64,000 bases of DNA from Marinimicrococcus sp033875255 (GTDB taxonomy: Bacteria > Pseudomonadota > Alphaproteobacteria > Geminicoccales > Geminicoccaceae). The stretch is taken from positions 1-64,000 of the forward strand of contig JAWZSN010000009.1 of NCBI GenBank assembly GCA_033875255.1, read 5' to 3'. Below, one piece after another: positions 8,259 to 19,039 of the stretch (within the stretch, counting starts at the first letter, position 1; each line of letters opens with the position of its first letter). The translations under genes were made by a program, and so were the position numbers. Under the pieces are notes generated by a model. It did not search any database. It had not been told where the DNA came from and saw nothing but the letters and a program-made list of their open reading frames with translations.

Positions 8259-9065
8259 TCAGCCGCGCGGGGCGAAGGGGAAGGGGCCGGCGAAGCTCTG
8301 GAGGTAGATCTGGTGGGTGACGAGGCCCGAGCCTTCGACGAGGCAATGCAGGTGGAAGGCGGGGGGCTCGAGATTGTAGCCGGCGGGGCCGCCCTCGCGA
8401 ATCTCCAGCGGGATCTGGTGGGCGGTGCCCGGCGCCACGCTCAGGATCGTGCCGGCCCAGCGCAGGGTGACGGGTCGGTGGAGATGGCCGCACAAGACCC
8501 GCTCGACTTGCGGATGGCGCTCGATGACGGCCTTCAGGCGCTCGCCGCCGGCGCAGGACGTGGCGTCCATGAAACCCACACCCAGGGCCGTGGGCGGGTG
8601 ATGGAGCATCACCAGGGCGGGCTTGCCGGCTCCTCGGGCGAGCTGCGTCTCCAGCCAGTCGAGGCGTTCCTGGCAGAGCTCGCCGGAGGGGCTGCCGGGC
8701 ACGATGCTGTCGAGCGCCACGAGGCGCAGCGGTCCGAGGTCGACCGCATAATGGATGAAGGCCGGATGGTCGGTGGGCGAGAAGCGGGAGCCCAGCACCT
8801 CGCGCCAGGCGCCGCGCTCGTCGTGATTGCCGGGAATGGCGTAGACCGGCATGGGCAGGCGCCCGAGCTGCCGGGCGATCTCCCGGTATTCCGCGGGTTG
8901 CCCGTCGAAGGCGAGATCGCCGGTGACCAGCACCATGTCGGGGCGCGGCTCGAGCCGCAGCAGCGTGTCGACGGTGCGGGCGAGGGCGGCTGCCGTGTCG
9001 ATCACGCCGAAGGCGAGCTGGCCGGGCGGGCAGACATGGAGGTCGGTGATCTGCGCGATCAGCAT
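8259..9065 (-). CDS. Metallophosphoesterase, CpdA/class III cyclic nucleotide phosphodiesterase-like
   Basis: The 268-residue cytoplasmic protein has all calcineurin-type metal motifs: TDLH near residue 9, GDL near 50, GNHDE near 80, HHPP near 155 and GHLHRP near 195. This order and spacing match bacterial class III phosphodiesterases such as CpdA, which hydrolyse cAMP; other phosphodiester substrates are possible. I start at the ATG giving MLIAQITDLH because family members begin right at this strand; a longer start 18 codons upstream adds a Pro-rich tail. It is convergent with the repeat region and 68 bp downstream of an oxidoreductase gene on the same strand. Confidence 0.8.
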   Translation of the reverse strand: MLIAQITDLHVCPPGQLAFGVIDTAAALARTVDTLLRLEPRPDMVLVTGDLAFDGQPAEYREIARQLGRLPMPVYAIPGNHDERGAWREVLGSRFSPTDHPAFIHYAVDLGPLRLVALDSIVPGSPSGELCQERLDWLETQLARGAGKPALVMLHHPPTALGVGFMDATSCAGGERLKAVIERHPQVERVLCGHLHRPVTLRWAGTILSVAPGTAHQIPLEIREGGPAGYNLEPPAFHLHCLVEGSGLVTHQIYLQSFAGPFPFAPRG

Positions 9066-9133
9066 GGACGCGGTCCGGAGCAGGGGCGGAGGAGCTGCGG
9101 GACGGATGCACGGCGGCATCCGTCCCGCTTGCC

Positions 9134-10111
9134 TCAGGGCAGGAGAACGGTCGAGCCGGTGGTGGCGCGGGATTCGATCGCACGGTGCGCGTCGGCCGCC
9201 TCGGCGAGCTTGAAGCGCTGGTTGATCTCGATCTTCACCGCACCCTTGGCCACGACATCGAAGAGGTCGCTGGCGCAGGCCACCAGCTCCTCGCGGGTGG
9301 AGGTATAGCCGAAGAGGGTGGGGCGGGTGACGAAGAGCGAGCCCTTCTGGGCGAGGATGCCCAGGTTGAACGCGTCGACCGCGCCCGAGGCGTTGCCGTA
9401 GCTCACCATCAGGCCGCGCGGCCGCAGGCAGTCCAGCGAGCCCATGAAGGTGGCCTTGCCGACGCCGTCATAGACCACGGGCAGCTTCTTGCCGTTGGTG
9501 ATCTCCTTCACCCGCTCGGCGAAATCCTCCTCCTTGTAGAGGATCACGTGGTCGGCGCCGTGGGCGCGGGCGATCTCGGCCTTGTCCTTGCTGCCGGCCG
9601 TGCCGATGACGGTGGCGCCGAGATGCTTGGCCCACTGGGTGGCGATCAGGCCGACGCCGCCGGCGGCGGCGTGGATGAGGATCGTGTCGCCTTCCTTGAC
9701 CCGGTAGGTCTGGCGCAGCAGATACTGGGCGGTCATGCCCTTGAGCATCATCGCCGCTGCCTGCTCGTCGGCAATGGCGTCGGGCAGCGGCAGGAGCGCC
9801 TTGGCGGGCATCACGCGCTCGGCTGCATAGGCGCCGAGGCTGGTGGCGTAGGCGACCCGCTGGCCGACCTTCACCTCAAAGACGCCCTCGCCCACCGCCT
9901 CGACGATCCCTGCGGCCTCGTTGCCGGGGGTGAACGGCAGGCCGCCGGCCGGCGGGTAGAGCCCGGTGCGGAAATAGGTGTCGATGAAATTGAGGCCGAC
10001 CGCGCTGTGGCGGACCAGAGCCTCGCCGGGGCCGGGCCTGCCGGGATCGTGGTCCTCGACCTTCAGCACGTCGGGGCCGCCATGCTCGTGGATGACGATG
10101 CGCATGCCCAT
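9134..10111 (-). CDS. NADPH:quinone oxidoreductase (zeta-crystallin type, MDR family)
   Basis: A 325-residue medium-chain dehydrogenase without structural or catalytic zinc ligands. The N-terminal GroES-like domain contains VGLNFIDTYFRTGLY and PFTPGNEAAGIVEAVG. The Rossmann site is HAAAGGVGLIATQWAK, the QOR signature. It would reduce quinones with NADPH in the cytoplasm, probably for detoxification. GGGAG lies about seven bases before the ATG at 10111, which decides this start over the ATG two codons in. It follows the DUF255 gene by 40 bp and may be cotranscribed with it. QOR family length is about 325. Confidence 0.85.
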   Translation of the reverse strand: MGMRIVIHEHGGPDVLKVEDHDPGRPGPGEALVRHSAVGLNFIDTYFRTGLYPPAGGLPFTPGNEAAGIVEAVGEGVFEVKVGQRVAYATSLGAYAAERVMPAKALLPLPDAIADEQAAAMMLKGMTAQYLLRQTYRVKEGDTILIHAAAGGVGLIATQWAKHLGATVIGTAGSKDKAEIARAHGADHVILYKEEDFAERVKEITNGKKLPVVYDGVGKATFMGSLDCLRPRGLMVSYGNASGAVDAFNLGILAQKGSLFVTRPTLFGYTSTREELVACASDLFDVVAKGAVKIEINQRFKLAEAADAHRAIESRATTGSTVLLP

Positions 10112-10151
10112 CGGGCTCTCCCTTTTTTCTTCCTGCTCCGGCAGCCGCGGA

Positions 10152-12179
<2,028 letters not shown>

Positions 12180-12272
12180 CACGGTTTCCCTCGTCGTCTC
12201 GGGCGCTCTAGGTGGTCGGCCCTGCTCTGCCTATAGTAGCCCCGCAACCGGCAACAGCCAGCGGAGCGGCCC

Positions 12273-12542
12273 ATGAAATTCCTGATCGAGGTCGACTGCA
12301 GCCCCGAGGAGGCGCGTCAGTTCATCGGCCTGCCGGAAGTGGCACCGATGCAAAAGGCGGTGATGGAGACGATCGAGAAGCGGCTGGTCGAGACCATCGG
12401 CAGCGTCGACAGCAAGACCCTGCTCGACAATTGGATGCCGCTGTCGCTCAAGGGCATGGAGCAATGGCAGTCGATGTGGAACCAGCTCGCCACGGCGGCG
12501 GCGGGCATGCAGGGCAAGCCCAGGAGCGAGAAGAAGGGTTGA
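12273..12542 (+). CDS. DUF6489-type small protein
   Basis: An 89-residue acidic-start protein, MKFLIEVDCSPEEARQFIGL then PEVAPMQKAVMETIEKR and LDNWMPLSLKGMEQWQSMW. This matches a small alphaproteobacterial family usually found just before mnmE; its function is not known. No signal peptide or membrane helix is visible. The sequence suggests a beta strand followed by amphipathic helices. Its stop overlaps the TTG I propose as the mnmE start, so the two are probably translated together. Confidence 0.75.
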   Translation: MKFLIEVDCSPEEARQFIGLPEVAPMQKAVMETIEKRLVETIGSVDSKTLLDNWMPLSLKGMEQWQSMWNQLATAAAGMQGKPRSEKKG

Positions 12543-13894
12543 GCGGCGGGGCGGGCCTGCGGGCCCGCACCATCTTTGCGCCGGCGACGGCACCCGGCCG
12601 TGCCGGCGTGGGTATCGTGCGGTTGAGCGGTCCCGAGGCCGCGAGCACCGCGCGCCTGCTCACCGGCCGGCCGCTGCCGGCGCCGCGCAGCGCCGCCTTG
12701 CGGCTGTTTTCCGATCCGCGCGACGGCGAGCCCCTCGACCGCGGTCTCCTGCTGTGGATGCCCGGCCCGGCCACCGTGACCGGCGAGGACGTGGTGGAGC
12801 TTCACCATCACGGCGGCCGGGCGGTGCGCGCCGGGCTGCTCGCCGCCCTGGCGGCCGTGCCGGGGCTACGCCCCGCCGAGCCCGGCGAGTTCACCCGGCG
12901 CGCCTTCCTGAACGGCAGGCTCGATCTCACCGCGGCCGAGGCGGTGGCCGATCTGGTGGACGCCGACACGCGGCTCCAGGCCCGCCAGGCGCTGCGCCAG
13001 CTCGATGGCGCCTTCGGGCGGCGCTGCGCTGCCTGGCGCGAGACTCTTGCCGCTGCCCTGGCGCTGGCCGAGGCGGAGATCGATTTCGGTGCCGAGGAGG
13101 GCGATGTCGGCGAGAGCCTGCTGGCTCCCCGTCTGGCCGCGCTGCGCGGCGTGGCGGCCGGGATCGCGACGCTGCTCGAGGAAGCGCCGAGGGGTGCCCG
13201 ACTGCGCGAGGGTCTGTGCGTGGCGGTGGTGGGCGCGCCCAATGCCGGCAAGTCGAGCCTCGTGAACCTGCTGGCGCGGCGCGAGGTGGCCATCGTCACC
13301 GAGATCGCCGGCACGACCCGCGACGTGCTCGAGGTCGAGCTGGAGCTGGACGGTCTGCCGGTGACGCTGCTCGACACGGCGGGTCTGCGCGAGAGTGCCG
13401 ATCCCATCGAGCGTGAGGGCGTGGCGCGGGCGCGGCGGCGGGCGGCCGAGGCCGATCTCCGGCTTCTCGTGGTCGACGCCCGGGAGGACGCAGCGGCGGC
13501 CCTCGAGGAGCTGGGAGGCGACGGCGAGGTGCTGCTGGTCGTCAACAAGCGCGATCTGGTGCCGGAGGAGGCGCCTTTGCCGCCAGGCGCGCTCGCCATC
13601 TCCTGCCTCGGCGCGCAGGGCATCGACCTTCTCGAGGAGCGGCTCGCCGGGGCGGCGCGGCGCCTGATGGGGACGGGTGAGGGGGCCGGGGCGACCCGCG
13701 AGCGGCATCGGCTGGCTTTGGCCGAGGCCCGGGGCGCGCTCGACCGTTTTCTCGCCGGCCACGGCCGGATCGAGCTGGCGCTGGCTGCCGAGGAGCTGCG
13801 GCTGGCGGCCCGGGCGCTCGGGCGGATCACCGGCGCGGTCGGGGTCGAGGAGGTGCTCGACCGGATTTTCGCGGGCTTTTGCATCGGCAAGTAG
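12539..13894 (+). CDS. mnmE: tRNA modification GTPase MnmE
   Basis: With MnmG it installs the cmnm5/nm5 group on wobble uridine 34 of tRNAs. The 451-residue protein has the N-terminal folate-binding domain (TIFAPATAPGRAGVGIVRLSG, HHHGGRAV, PGEFTRRAFLNGRLDLTAAEAV), an inserted G domain (GAPNAGKSSL, EIAGTTRD, DTAGLRES, NKRD) and the C-terminal FCIGK motif with the essential Cys. I start at TTG 12539, which overlaps the preceding stop and gives the right N-terminus; no ATG is available before the conserved region. In most relatives mnmG follows immediately, but here a convergent antiporter gene lies between. Confidence 0.92.
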   Translation: MSGGAGLRARTIFAPATAPGRAGVGIVRLSGPEAASTARLLTGRPLPAPRSAALRLFSDPRDGEPLDRGLLLWMPGPATVTGEDVVELHHHGGRAVRAGLLAALAAVPGLRPAEPGEFTRRAFLNGRLDLTAAEAVADLVDADTRLQARQALRQLDGAFGRRCAAWRETLAAALALAEAEIDFGAEEGDVGESLLAPRLAALRGVAAGIATLLEEAPRGARLREGLCVAVVGAPNAGKSSLVNLLARREVAIVTEIAGTTRDVLEVELELDGLPVTLLDTAGLRESADPIEREGVARARRRAAEADLRLLVVDAREDAAAALEELGGDGEVLLVVNKRDLVPEEAPLPPGALAISCLGAQGIDLLEERLAGAARRLMGTGEGAGATRERHRLALAEARGALDRFLAGHGRIELALAAEELRLAARALGRITGAVGVEEVLDRIFAGFCIGK

Positions 13895-13910
13895 GCAGTC
13901 CCGCGAGCGC

Positions 13911-13926
13911 TGTTTCACGTGAAACA
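13911..13926. promoter_or_regulatory. parS centromere site, perfect 16-bp palindrome
   Basis: TGTTTCACGTGAAACA matches the bacterial parS consensus at every position. It lies in the gap between the convergent ends of mnmE and the antiporter gene, about 6 kb from parAB. ParB would load here as a CTP-dependent clamp to organise and segregate the origin region. Confidence 0.92.
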
Positions 13927-13928
13927 GC

Positions 13929-16451
13929 TCAGCCGGCAGAGCCCTCCAGCAGCGCCTCCGGCAGCCTCTCTCGCGCCACCCGGCGGACCTCACCGACCAG
14001 CTCGGGATGCTCGCGCAGGAAGGTCCCGAGCGCGTCCTGGGCCAGCACCAGGAGCTGGCAATAGCCCAGCGCCACCACGTCGGCATTGCGCGGCTGCCCC
14101 ATGAGGAGGCCGGCCTCGCCGAAGAAATCTCCCGAGCCGAGCCGGACCCGCTCCTCGCCGAGCATCACCTCGACCGCACCCGACGCGATGAAGTACATGG
14201 AATCGCCGGCCTCGCCGCGCCGCACGATCCGCTCACCGGGCAGCACGAGCATGGGCCGCAGGAGCTTGGCCACGTCCTTGCGGTCCTCCTCGTCCAGCCC
14301 GGCGAAGAGCGGCATCTTGGCCACCAGCGTGTGGACGCCGAGTCCGAGGTCGAGCCGCGGGATGCGCTCCATGGCGCGACGCCGGGCACGCAGCTCCGTC
14401 AGGAGATGGCGGTGGAGCTGCGGCGAGAGAAGATGCTCCTCGACCATCCGGGCGAAGCCGTCAGCCTCGAGCCGGGTGACGATCCGGGCGATGTAGCGCG
14501 CCGAGACGGCTTGCCAGTGCCGGGGATATTGCAGGCGCAGGGCGTCGAGGCTCCGGTCGACCTCGCCCAGCCGCTGCTCGAGGACGAGGCCCGACGTGTC
14601 CGCTACGCGCTCGCCGTAGACGGCACGGATGCGGCGGCGGTTGAAGCTCAGCAGCTCCTCGAGCACATGCCGGCGGACGATCAGCTTCTCGATCCGCATG
14701 GCGAGGCTGGCGGCGAGCGGCGTCTGGATCCCTAGCCGGCGATAGATCCAGGCCGCCAGCCGGGTGAGCGGGTCGAAGCCCGCCTGGCGGCGTGCCTGGC
14801 GACGGTAGCCCTGCACCCCGTCGATCTTGAGGGCGTCGGTGAGGGCGGCGGCCTGGCGTACCAGCAGCGCGCCGGTAGTGCGGCCGATCAGGCGGCGGCC
14901 GAGCTCGTCGGCATAGAGCTCGCTCTCGCGGTTGCTGAGCGTCGCTAGCGCGGCGACGAGCTGCTCGCGCTGGCTCTCCTCGCTGGGCTCGATGGCGGCC
15001 TCGGCCTCGGCCACCGGCTCGAGCAGCGAGCGGATCTTGGCACTGTTCTCGAGGTCGATACCGTGGGTGATGGCGGCAGCCGAGATGCGGTCGCGGATCT
15101 CGGCGCGGCCGATCTCCAGGGCGCGCGCCCGCAGCATCCGCTCGAGCGGGTCGAGCTGGTCGAGACGAAGCCGGCGCAGCAAAGGCCGCAACGTCGTCGC
15201 CTGGACGAGCAGGGTGAAGAGCACGAAGCCGGTCGCCAGCACCGAGACCAGATGCTGCACCGCCGGATCGAGGCGCGGGTTCTGGGTGACCGCCAGGGCC
15301 AGCGCCAGGGTCACCGCGCCCCGGAGCCCACCCCACAGGATCACCAGCTTGTAGCGATTGTCGATCGGCCGCTGGCGCTGCAGGCGGCTGATTGCCGGCA
15401 TCACCAGGAAGAGGGTCAGGGCACGGGCGAGCAGGGCGCCTGCGAGCAGCGCCGTCAGGCCGAGGATGTCGCCCAGGGTGGCGGCGGTGAGGGTGCGCGG
15501 CACCAGCATCGAGGCCAGCACGAAGATCAGCGAGCTGGCCCAAAAGCCGATCTGCTGCCAGATCGTGCTGATGGCGCGCCAGGCGTTGGTGCCCGCGCGG
15601 CTGCGCCCGACAGTGCCGAACACCAGCCCGGCGATCACCACCGCGACGACGCCGGAGACCTGCAGGTAGATCTCGGCGAAGCCATAGGTGGCGTAGGCCA
15701 GGGCGACGCTCAGGGTGACCTCGGCAGGGCCGCCCTGGTCGAGGCGGCTCACCAGCCCGGCGCCCAGCCGGCCGGCCACGAGGCCCAGCAGGGTCCCGCC
15801 GCCGAACGCCCACAAAAAGCCCATCGGCAGGCTGCTTACCGAGCTGGTGTCGGGGTAGAGGAGCAGGCCGAGCAGGGCCGAGAACAGCGCGATCGCCGCG
15901 GCGTCGTTGAGCAGGCTCTCGCCCTCGACCAGGGAGGTGAGGCGGCGCGGCGCGCCGACCTCGCGGAAGATCGCCACGACCGCGCTGGGATCGGTGGTGG
16001 CGACGATGGCCGCCACGAGAAAGCAGGCGATGAGGCCCGGCTCGGGGAGGCCCAGTGCTCCCCAGACAGCGAGTCCGCCCAGCGCCGTGGTGACGATGAC
16101 CGCGAGAACCGCCATCACGAGGACCGGCGCCAGGTCGTCGAGGAGGGCCTGGCCGTCCAGATGGATGGACGTCTCGAACAGAAGGAGCGGCAAGAACACC
16201 CACAAGAAGAGCTGGGCATTGATGGGGAGGGCGCGGAGCTGGGCGATGAAGTCGGCCGGCACGCTCTCCAGCCCGGCGCCGACGAGGCCGTGCCAGGCGC
16301 CGATCACGATACCCAGGACGATGCCGAGGCTCGCCAGCAGCACCGTGTAGGGAATGCGCAGCCGCGAGGCCAAAGGCGGCAGGAAGGCGATCAGGCCGAG
16401 CAGCCCTGATACCGCGAAGACCAGCCCGGCTATGCCACCCATGCGTTCCAT
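13929..16451 (-). CDS. CPA1-type Na+/H+ antiporter with C-terminal cyclic nucleotide-binding domain
   Basis: The 840-residue inner-membrane protein has about 12-13 hydrophobic helices in residues 10-430, with CPA1 motifs FLPLLLFETSIHLD, ATTDPSAVVAIF, EGESLLNDAAAI and WGGLRGAVTLALAL. The acidic pairs expected for cation/proton exchange (FE, TDP, ND) are present. A helical cytosolic region of about 280 residues follows. Near the C-terminus is a CAP_ED domain (PGERIVRRGEAGDSMYFI, DFFGEAGLLMG, RNADVVAL) with the phosphate-binding cassette Glu and Arg intact, so cAMP or a similar ligand could gate it. The gene is convergent to mnmE and splits the usual mnmE-mnmG pair. Confidence 0.85.
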   Translation of the reverse strand: MERMGGIAGLVFAVSGLLGLIAFLPPLASRLRIPYTVLLASLGIVLGIVIGAWHGLVGAGLESVPADFIAQLRALPINAQLFLWVFLPLLLFETSIHLDGQALLDDLAPVLVMAVLAVIVTTALGGLAVWGALGLPEPGLIACFLVAAIVATTDPSAVVAIFREVGAPRRLTSLVEGESLLNDAAAIALFSALLGLLLYPDTSSVSSLPMGFLWAFGGGTLLGLVAGRLGAGLVSRLDQGGPAEVTLSVALAYATYGFAEIYLQVSGVVAVVIAGLVFGTVGRSRAGTNAWRAISTIWQQIGFWASSLIFVLASMLVPRTLTAATLGDILGLTALLAGALLARALTLFLVMPAISRLQRQRPIDNRYKLVILWGGLRGAVTLALALAVTQNPRLDPAVQHLVSVLATGFVLFTLLVQATTLRPLLRRLRLDQLDPLERMLRARALEIGRAEIRDRISAAAITHGIDLENSAKIRSLLEPVAEAEAAIEPSEESQREQLVAALATLSNRESELYADELGRRLIGRTTGALLVRQAAALTDALKIDGVQGYRRQARRQAGFDPLTRLAAWIYRRLGIQTPLAASLAMRIEKLIVRRHVLEELLSFNRRRIRAVYGERVADTSGLVLEQRLGEVDRSLDALRLQYPRHWQAVSARYIARIVTRLEADGFARMVEEHLLSPQLHRHLLTELRARRRAMERIPRLDLGLGVHTLVAKMPLFAGLDEEDRKDVAKLLRPMLVLPGERIVRRGEAGDSMYFIASGAVEVMLGEERVRLGSGDFFGEAGLLMGQPRNADVVALGYCQLLVLAQDALGTFLREHPELVGEVRRVARERLPEALLEGSAG

Positions 16452-16554
16452 CTCCTCGGGGAATGTGGATTTATAGCGTCAGGCGGCGTCTGTCGCGAGC
16501 CGGGTGTGGCCTCTTTGCTTGACCTGGGGGCGCTGCCGGCATGAAAGTCCGCCC

Positions 16555-18408
16555 ATGCCGAGCTTCGACGTGATCGTCATCGGCGGTGGTCACGCGGGAT
16601 GCGAGGCCGCCGCTGCCGCCGCCCGCACGGGTGCCCGCACGCTGCTCTTGACCCACCGTCGCGACACGGTGGGAGCGATGTCCTGCAACCCCGCTATCGG
16701 CGGGCTGGGGCGCGGCCATCTGGTGCGCGAGGTGGACGCGCTGGACGGGCTCATGGGCCGTGCCATCGATCGCGGCGGCATCCAGTTCCGTGTGCTCAAC
16801 CGCAGCAAGGGGGCCGCCGTGCAGGGCCCGCGCGCCCAGGCCGACCGGCGGCTCTATGCGGCGGCGATAGGCGAGCTGCTGGCGGCGCAGGCGGGCCTCG
16901 AGATCCGCGAGGGCGAGGCCGAGGAGCTGGTGGCCGCGGCCGGTGCGGTCCGCGGCGTGCGCATCGCCGGGGGCGAGCTGCTCGAGGCGGGAGCGGTGGT
17001 GCTGACCACCGGCACGTTCCTGCGCGGCGAGATCCATCTGGGCAAGGAGCGGTGGCCGGCCGGGCGGGTCGGCGACAGGCCGGCGGTGCGGCTCGCCGAG
17101 AGCCTGCTGCGGCATGGGCTGGCGCTGGGCCGCCTCAAGACCGGCACGCCGCCGCGGCTGGACGGCCGCACCATCGACCATGACGGGCTCGCCCGCCAGG
17201 AGGGCGATGCCCGGCCGCAGCCCTTCTCGTTCCTCACCGGGCGCATCGACAACCCGCAGATCGCCTGCCACCTCACCTATACCAACGAGGCGGTCCACGC
17301 GCTGATCCGCGCCAATCTCGACCAGGCTCCGGTCTATTCGGGGCAGATCGAGGGGACCGGCGTGCGCTACTGCCCGTCGATCGAGGACAAGGTGGTGCGC
17401 TTTGCCGACCGCAGCCGCCACCAGATCTTCCTCGAGCCCGAGGGGCTGGACGACGATACCGTCTACCCCAACGGAATCTCCACCTCGCTGCCGGCCGGAC
17501 TGCAGGAGCGGCTGCTGCGCCTCGTCCCCGGGCTCGAGCGGGTGCGCATGCTGCAGCCCGGCTATGCCATCGAGTATGATCATGTCGACCCGCGCGAGCT
17601 CGACCCCAACCTCGAGCTGCGGCGTCTGGGGGGCCTGTTTCTCGCCGGCCAGATCAACGGCACCACCGGCTACGAGGAGGCGGCGGCGCAGGGCGTGATG
17701 GCCGGGGTCAACGCGGCGCTGCGCGCAGGCGGCGGCCACCGGCATTTTGTGCTGGACCGTGCCGAGGCCTATATCGGCGTGATGATCGACGACCTGACGA
17801 CGCTCGGTGTTACCGAGCCCTACCGGATGTTCACCTCGCGCGCCGAATATCGCCTCGTGCTGCGCGCCGACAATGCCGACCGCCGGCTGACCGGCCGGGG
17901 CCGCGACATTGGCTGCGTGGCGGCAGGACGGGCCGCCCGGCTGGCCGAGAAGGAGACAGCCATCGAGACCTTGCGGACGCGGCTGGCCGGGCTCTCCCTG
18001 ACGCCGGCCGAGGCGGCCCGGCAGGGACTGGCCCTCAACCAGGACGGCCGGCGCCGTACCGGCCTCGAGCTTCTGGGCCTGCCGGGCGTGGACGTGCAGC
18101 GGCTCGCCGGCCTTTGGCCCGAGCTCGCCGCGGCCCCGCCCGAGGCCGCCGAGCAGCTCGAGATCGAGGCCCGCTACGCTCCCTATCTGCGCCGCCACGA
18201 GGCCGACATCGCGGCCTTTCGCCAGGAGGAGCGGCTGCCCTTGCCCGGCGACCTCGACTATCGCGCCCTGAGCGGGCTGAGCGGCGAGCTGAGGGAGAAG
18301 CTCGACCGGACGCGCCCGCCCTCGCTCGGCGCCGCTGCCCGGATGCCCGGCATGACGCCGGCTGCCCTGACCCTCCTCTACCGGCATGTCCGCCGTGCCG
18401 CGTCCTGA
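16555..18408 (+). CDS. mnmG: tRNA uridine-5-carboxymethylaminomethyl modification enzyme MnmG (GidA)
   Basis: MnmG is the FAD-dependent partner of MnmE in wobble-uridine modification. The 617 residues start MPSFDVIVIGGGHAGCEAA with the FAD dinucleotide motif. Family signatures follow: SCNPAIGGLGRGHLVREVDALDG, RAQADRRLY, TTGTFLRGEIH, LKTGTPPRLDG, FSFLTGRI and PYRMFTSRAEYRL. The C-terminal helical domain that contacts MnmE and tRNA is complete. The ATG at 16555 places the dinucleotide fold at the right distance; upstream codons are not conserved in character. The last 23 nt overlap rsmG. Confidence 0.93.
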   Translation: MPSFDVIVIGGGHAGCEAAAAAARTGARTLLLTHRRDTVGAMSCNPAIGGLGRGHLVREVDALDGLMGRAIDRGGIQFRVLNRSKGAAVQGPRAQADRRLYAAAIGELLAAQAGLEIREGEAEELVAAAGAVRGVRIAGGELLEAGAVVLTTGTFLRGEIHLGKERWPAGRVGDRPAVRLAESLLRHGLALGRLKTGTPPRLDGRTIDHDGLARQEGDARPQPFSFLTGRIDNPQIACHLTYTNEAVHALIRANLDQAPVYSGQIEGTGVRYCPSIEDKVVRFADRSRHQIFLEPEGLDDDTVYPNGISTSLPAGLQERLLRLVPGLERVRMLQPGYAIEYDHVDPRELDPNLELRRLGGLFLAGQINGTTGYEEAAAQGVMAGVNAALRAGGGHRHFVLDRAEAYIGVMIDDLTTLGVTEPYRMFTSRAEYRLVLRADNADRRLTGRGRDIGCVAAGRAARLAEKETAIETLRTRLAGLSLTPAEAARQGLALNQDGRRRTGLELLGLPGVDVQRLAGLWPELAAAPPEAAEQLEIEARYAPYLRRHEADIAAFRQEERLPLPGDLDYRALSGLSGELREKLDRTRPPSLGAAARMPGMTPAALTLLYRHVRRAAS

Positions 18409-19039
18409 CCGCGAGGCGCCGCTGGGGCGCGAGGGGTTCGCCCGGCGGGTACCGGCTGTTTCACGTGAAACGCTGGACCGTCTCGAGGCCTATCTGGCGC
18501 TGCTGACGCGCTGGCAACGGGCGATCAACCTCGTCGGCCCCTCGACCCTGGCCGATCCGTGGCGCCGCCATCTGCTGGATTCTGCCCAGCTCGCCGGGCA
18601 CTGGCCCGAGGGCGGGCGGGTGCTCGTCGATCTGGGGAGCGGTGCCGGGCTGCCGGGGCTGATCCTCGCCGCCATGGCCGCACCCGAGGCCCATCTCGTG
18701 GAAAGCGACCAGCGCAAGGCGGCCTTCCTGCGCGAGGCCGCCCGGGCGCTGGGCGTCGCGGTGCAGGTCCATGCCTGCCGGATCGAGGCGGCACCGCCGA
18801 TCCGTGCCGATGCCGTCTCCGCCCGGGCCCTTGCCGCCCTGCCGCAGCTGCTCTCCTATGCCGAGCGGTTCATCGGCCCCGGCACCCGCTGCCTCTTTCT
18901 CAAGGGCCGCAATGCCGAGGCCGAATTGACCGATGCGCGCGAACACTGGATGATGCGGGCGCGCGTCCTGCCGAGCATGTCGGCAGAAGATGGACGCATC
19001 ATCCTGCTCGACGAGGTGACACGTGCAGGCCGCTCCTGA
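18386..19039 (+). CDS. rsmG: 16S rRNA (guanine-N7) methyltransferase RsmG (GidB)
   Basis: RsmG methylates G527 of 16S rRNA with SAM. The 217-residue protein has the SAM site VLVDLGSGAGLPGLILA and family motifs WQRAINLVG, RHLLDSAQL, SDQRKAAFLREAAR and SARALAALPQLL. The N-terminal segment AVSRETLDRLEAYLALL is typical of alphaproteobacterial RsmG, and its VSRET codons contain a parS site. The start overlaps mnmG and the end overlaps parA by 17 nt, so the four genes form one operon. Confidence 0.92.
   Translation: MSAVPRPDREAPLGREGFARRVPAVSRETLDRLEAYLALLTRWQRAINLVGPSTLADPWRRHLLDSAQLAGHWPEGGRVLVDLGSGAGLPGLILAAMAAPEAHLVESDQRKAAFLREAARALGVAVQVHACRIEAAPPIRADAVSARALAALPQLLSYAERFIGPGTRCLFLKGRNAEAELTDAREHWMMRARVLPSMSAEDGRIILLDEVTRAGRS
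18457..18472. promoter_or_regulatory. parS centromere site inside rsmG
   Basis: TGTTTCACGTGAAACG matches 15 of 16 consensus positions. It is embedded in the rsmG coding sequence, where it encodes VSRET. This position is about 0.5 kb from parA and 4.5 kb from the other parS. Confidence 0.88.

Noticed and set aside
15063..16409. Plus-strand frame opposite the antiporter
   Set aside because: Low-complexity Gln/Gly/Arg-rich translation of the reverse of membrane helices.
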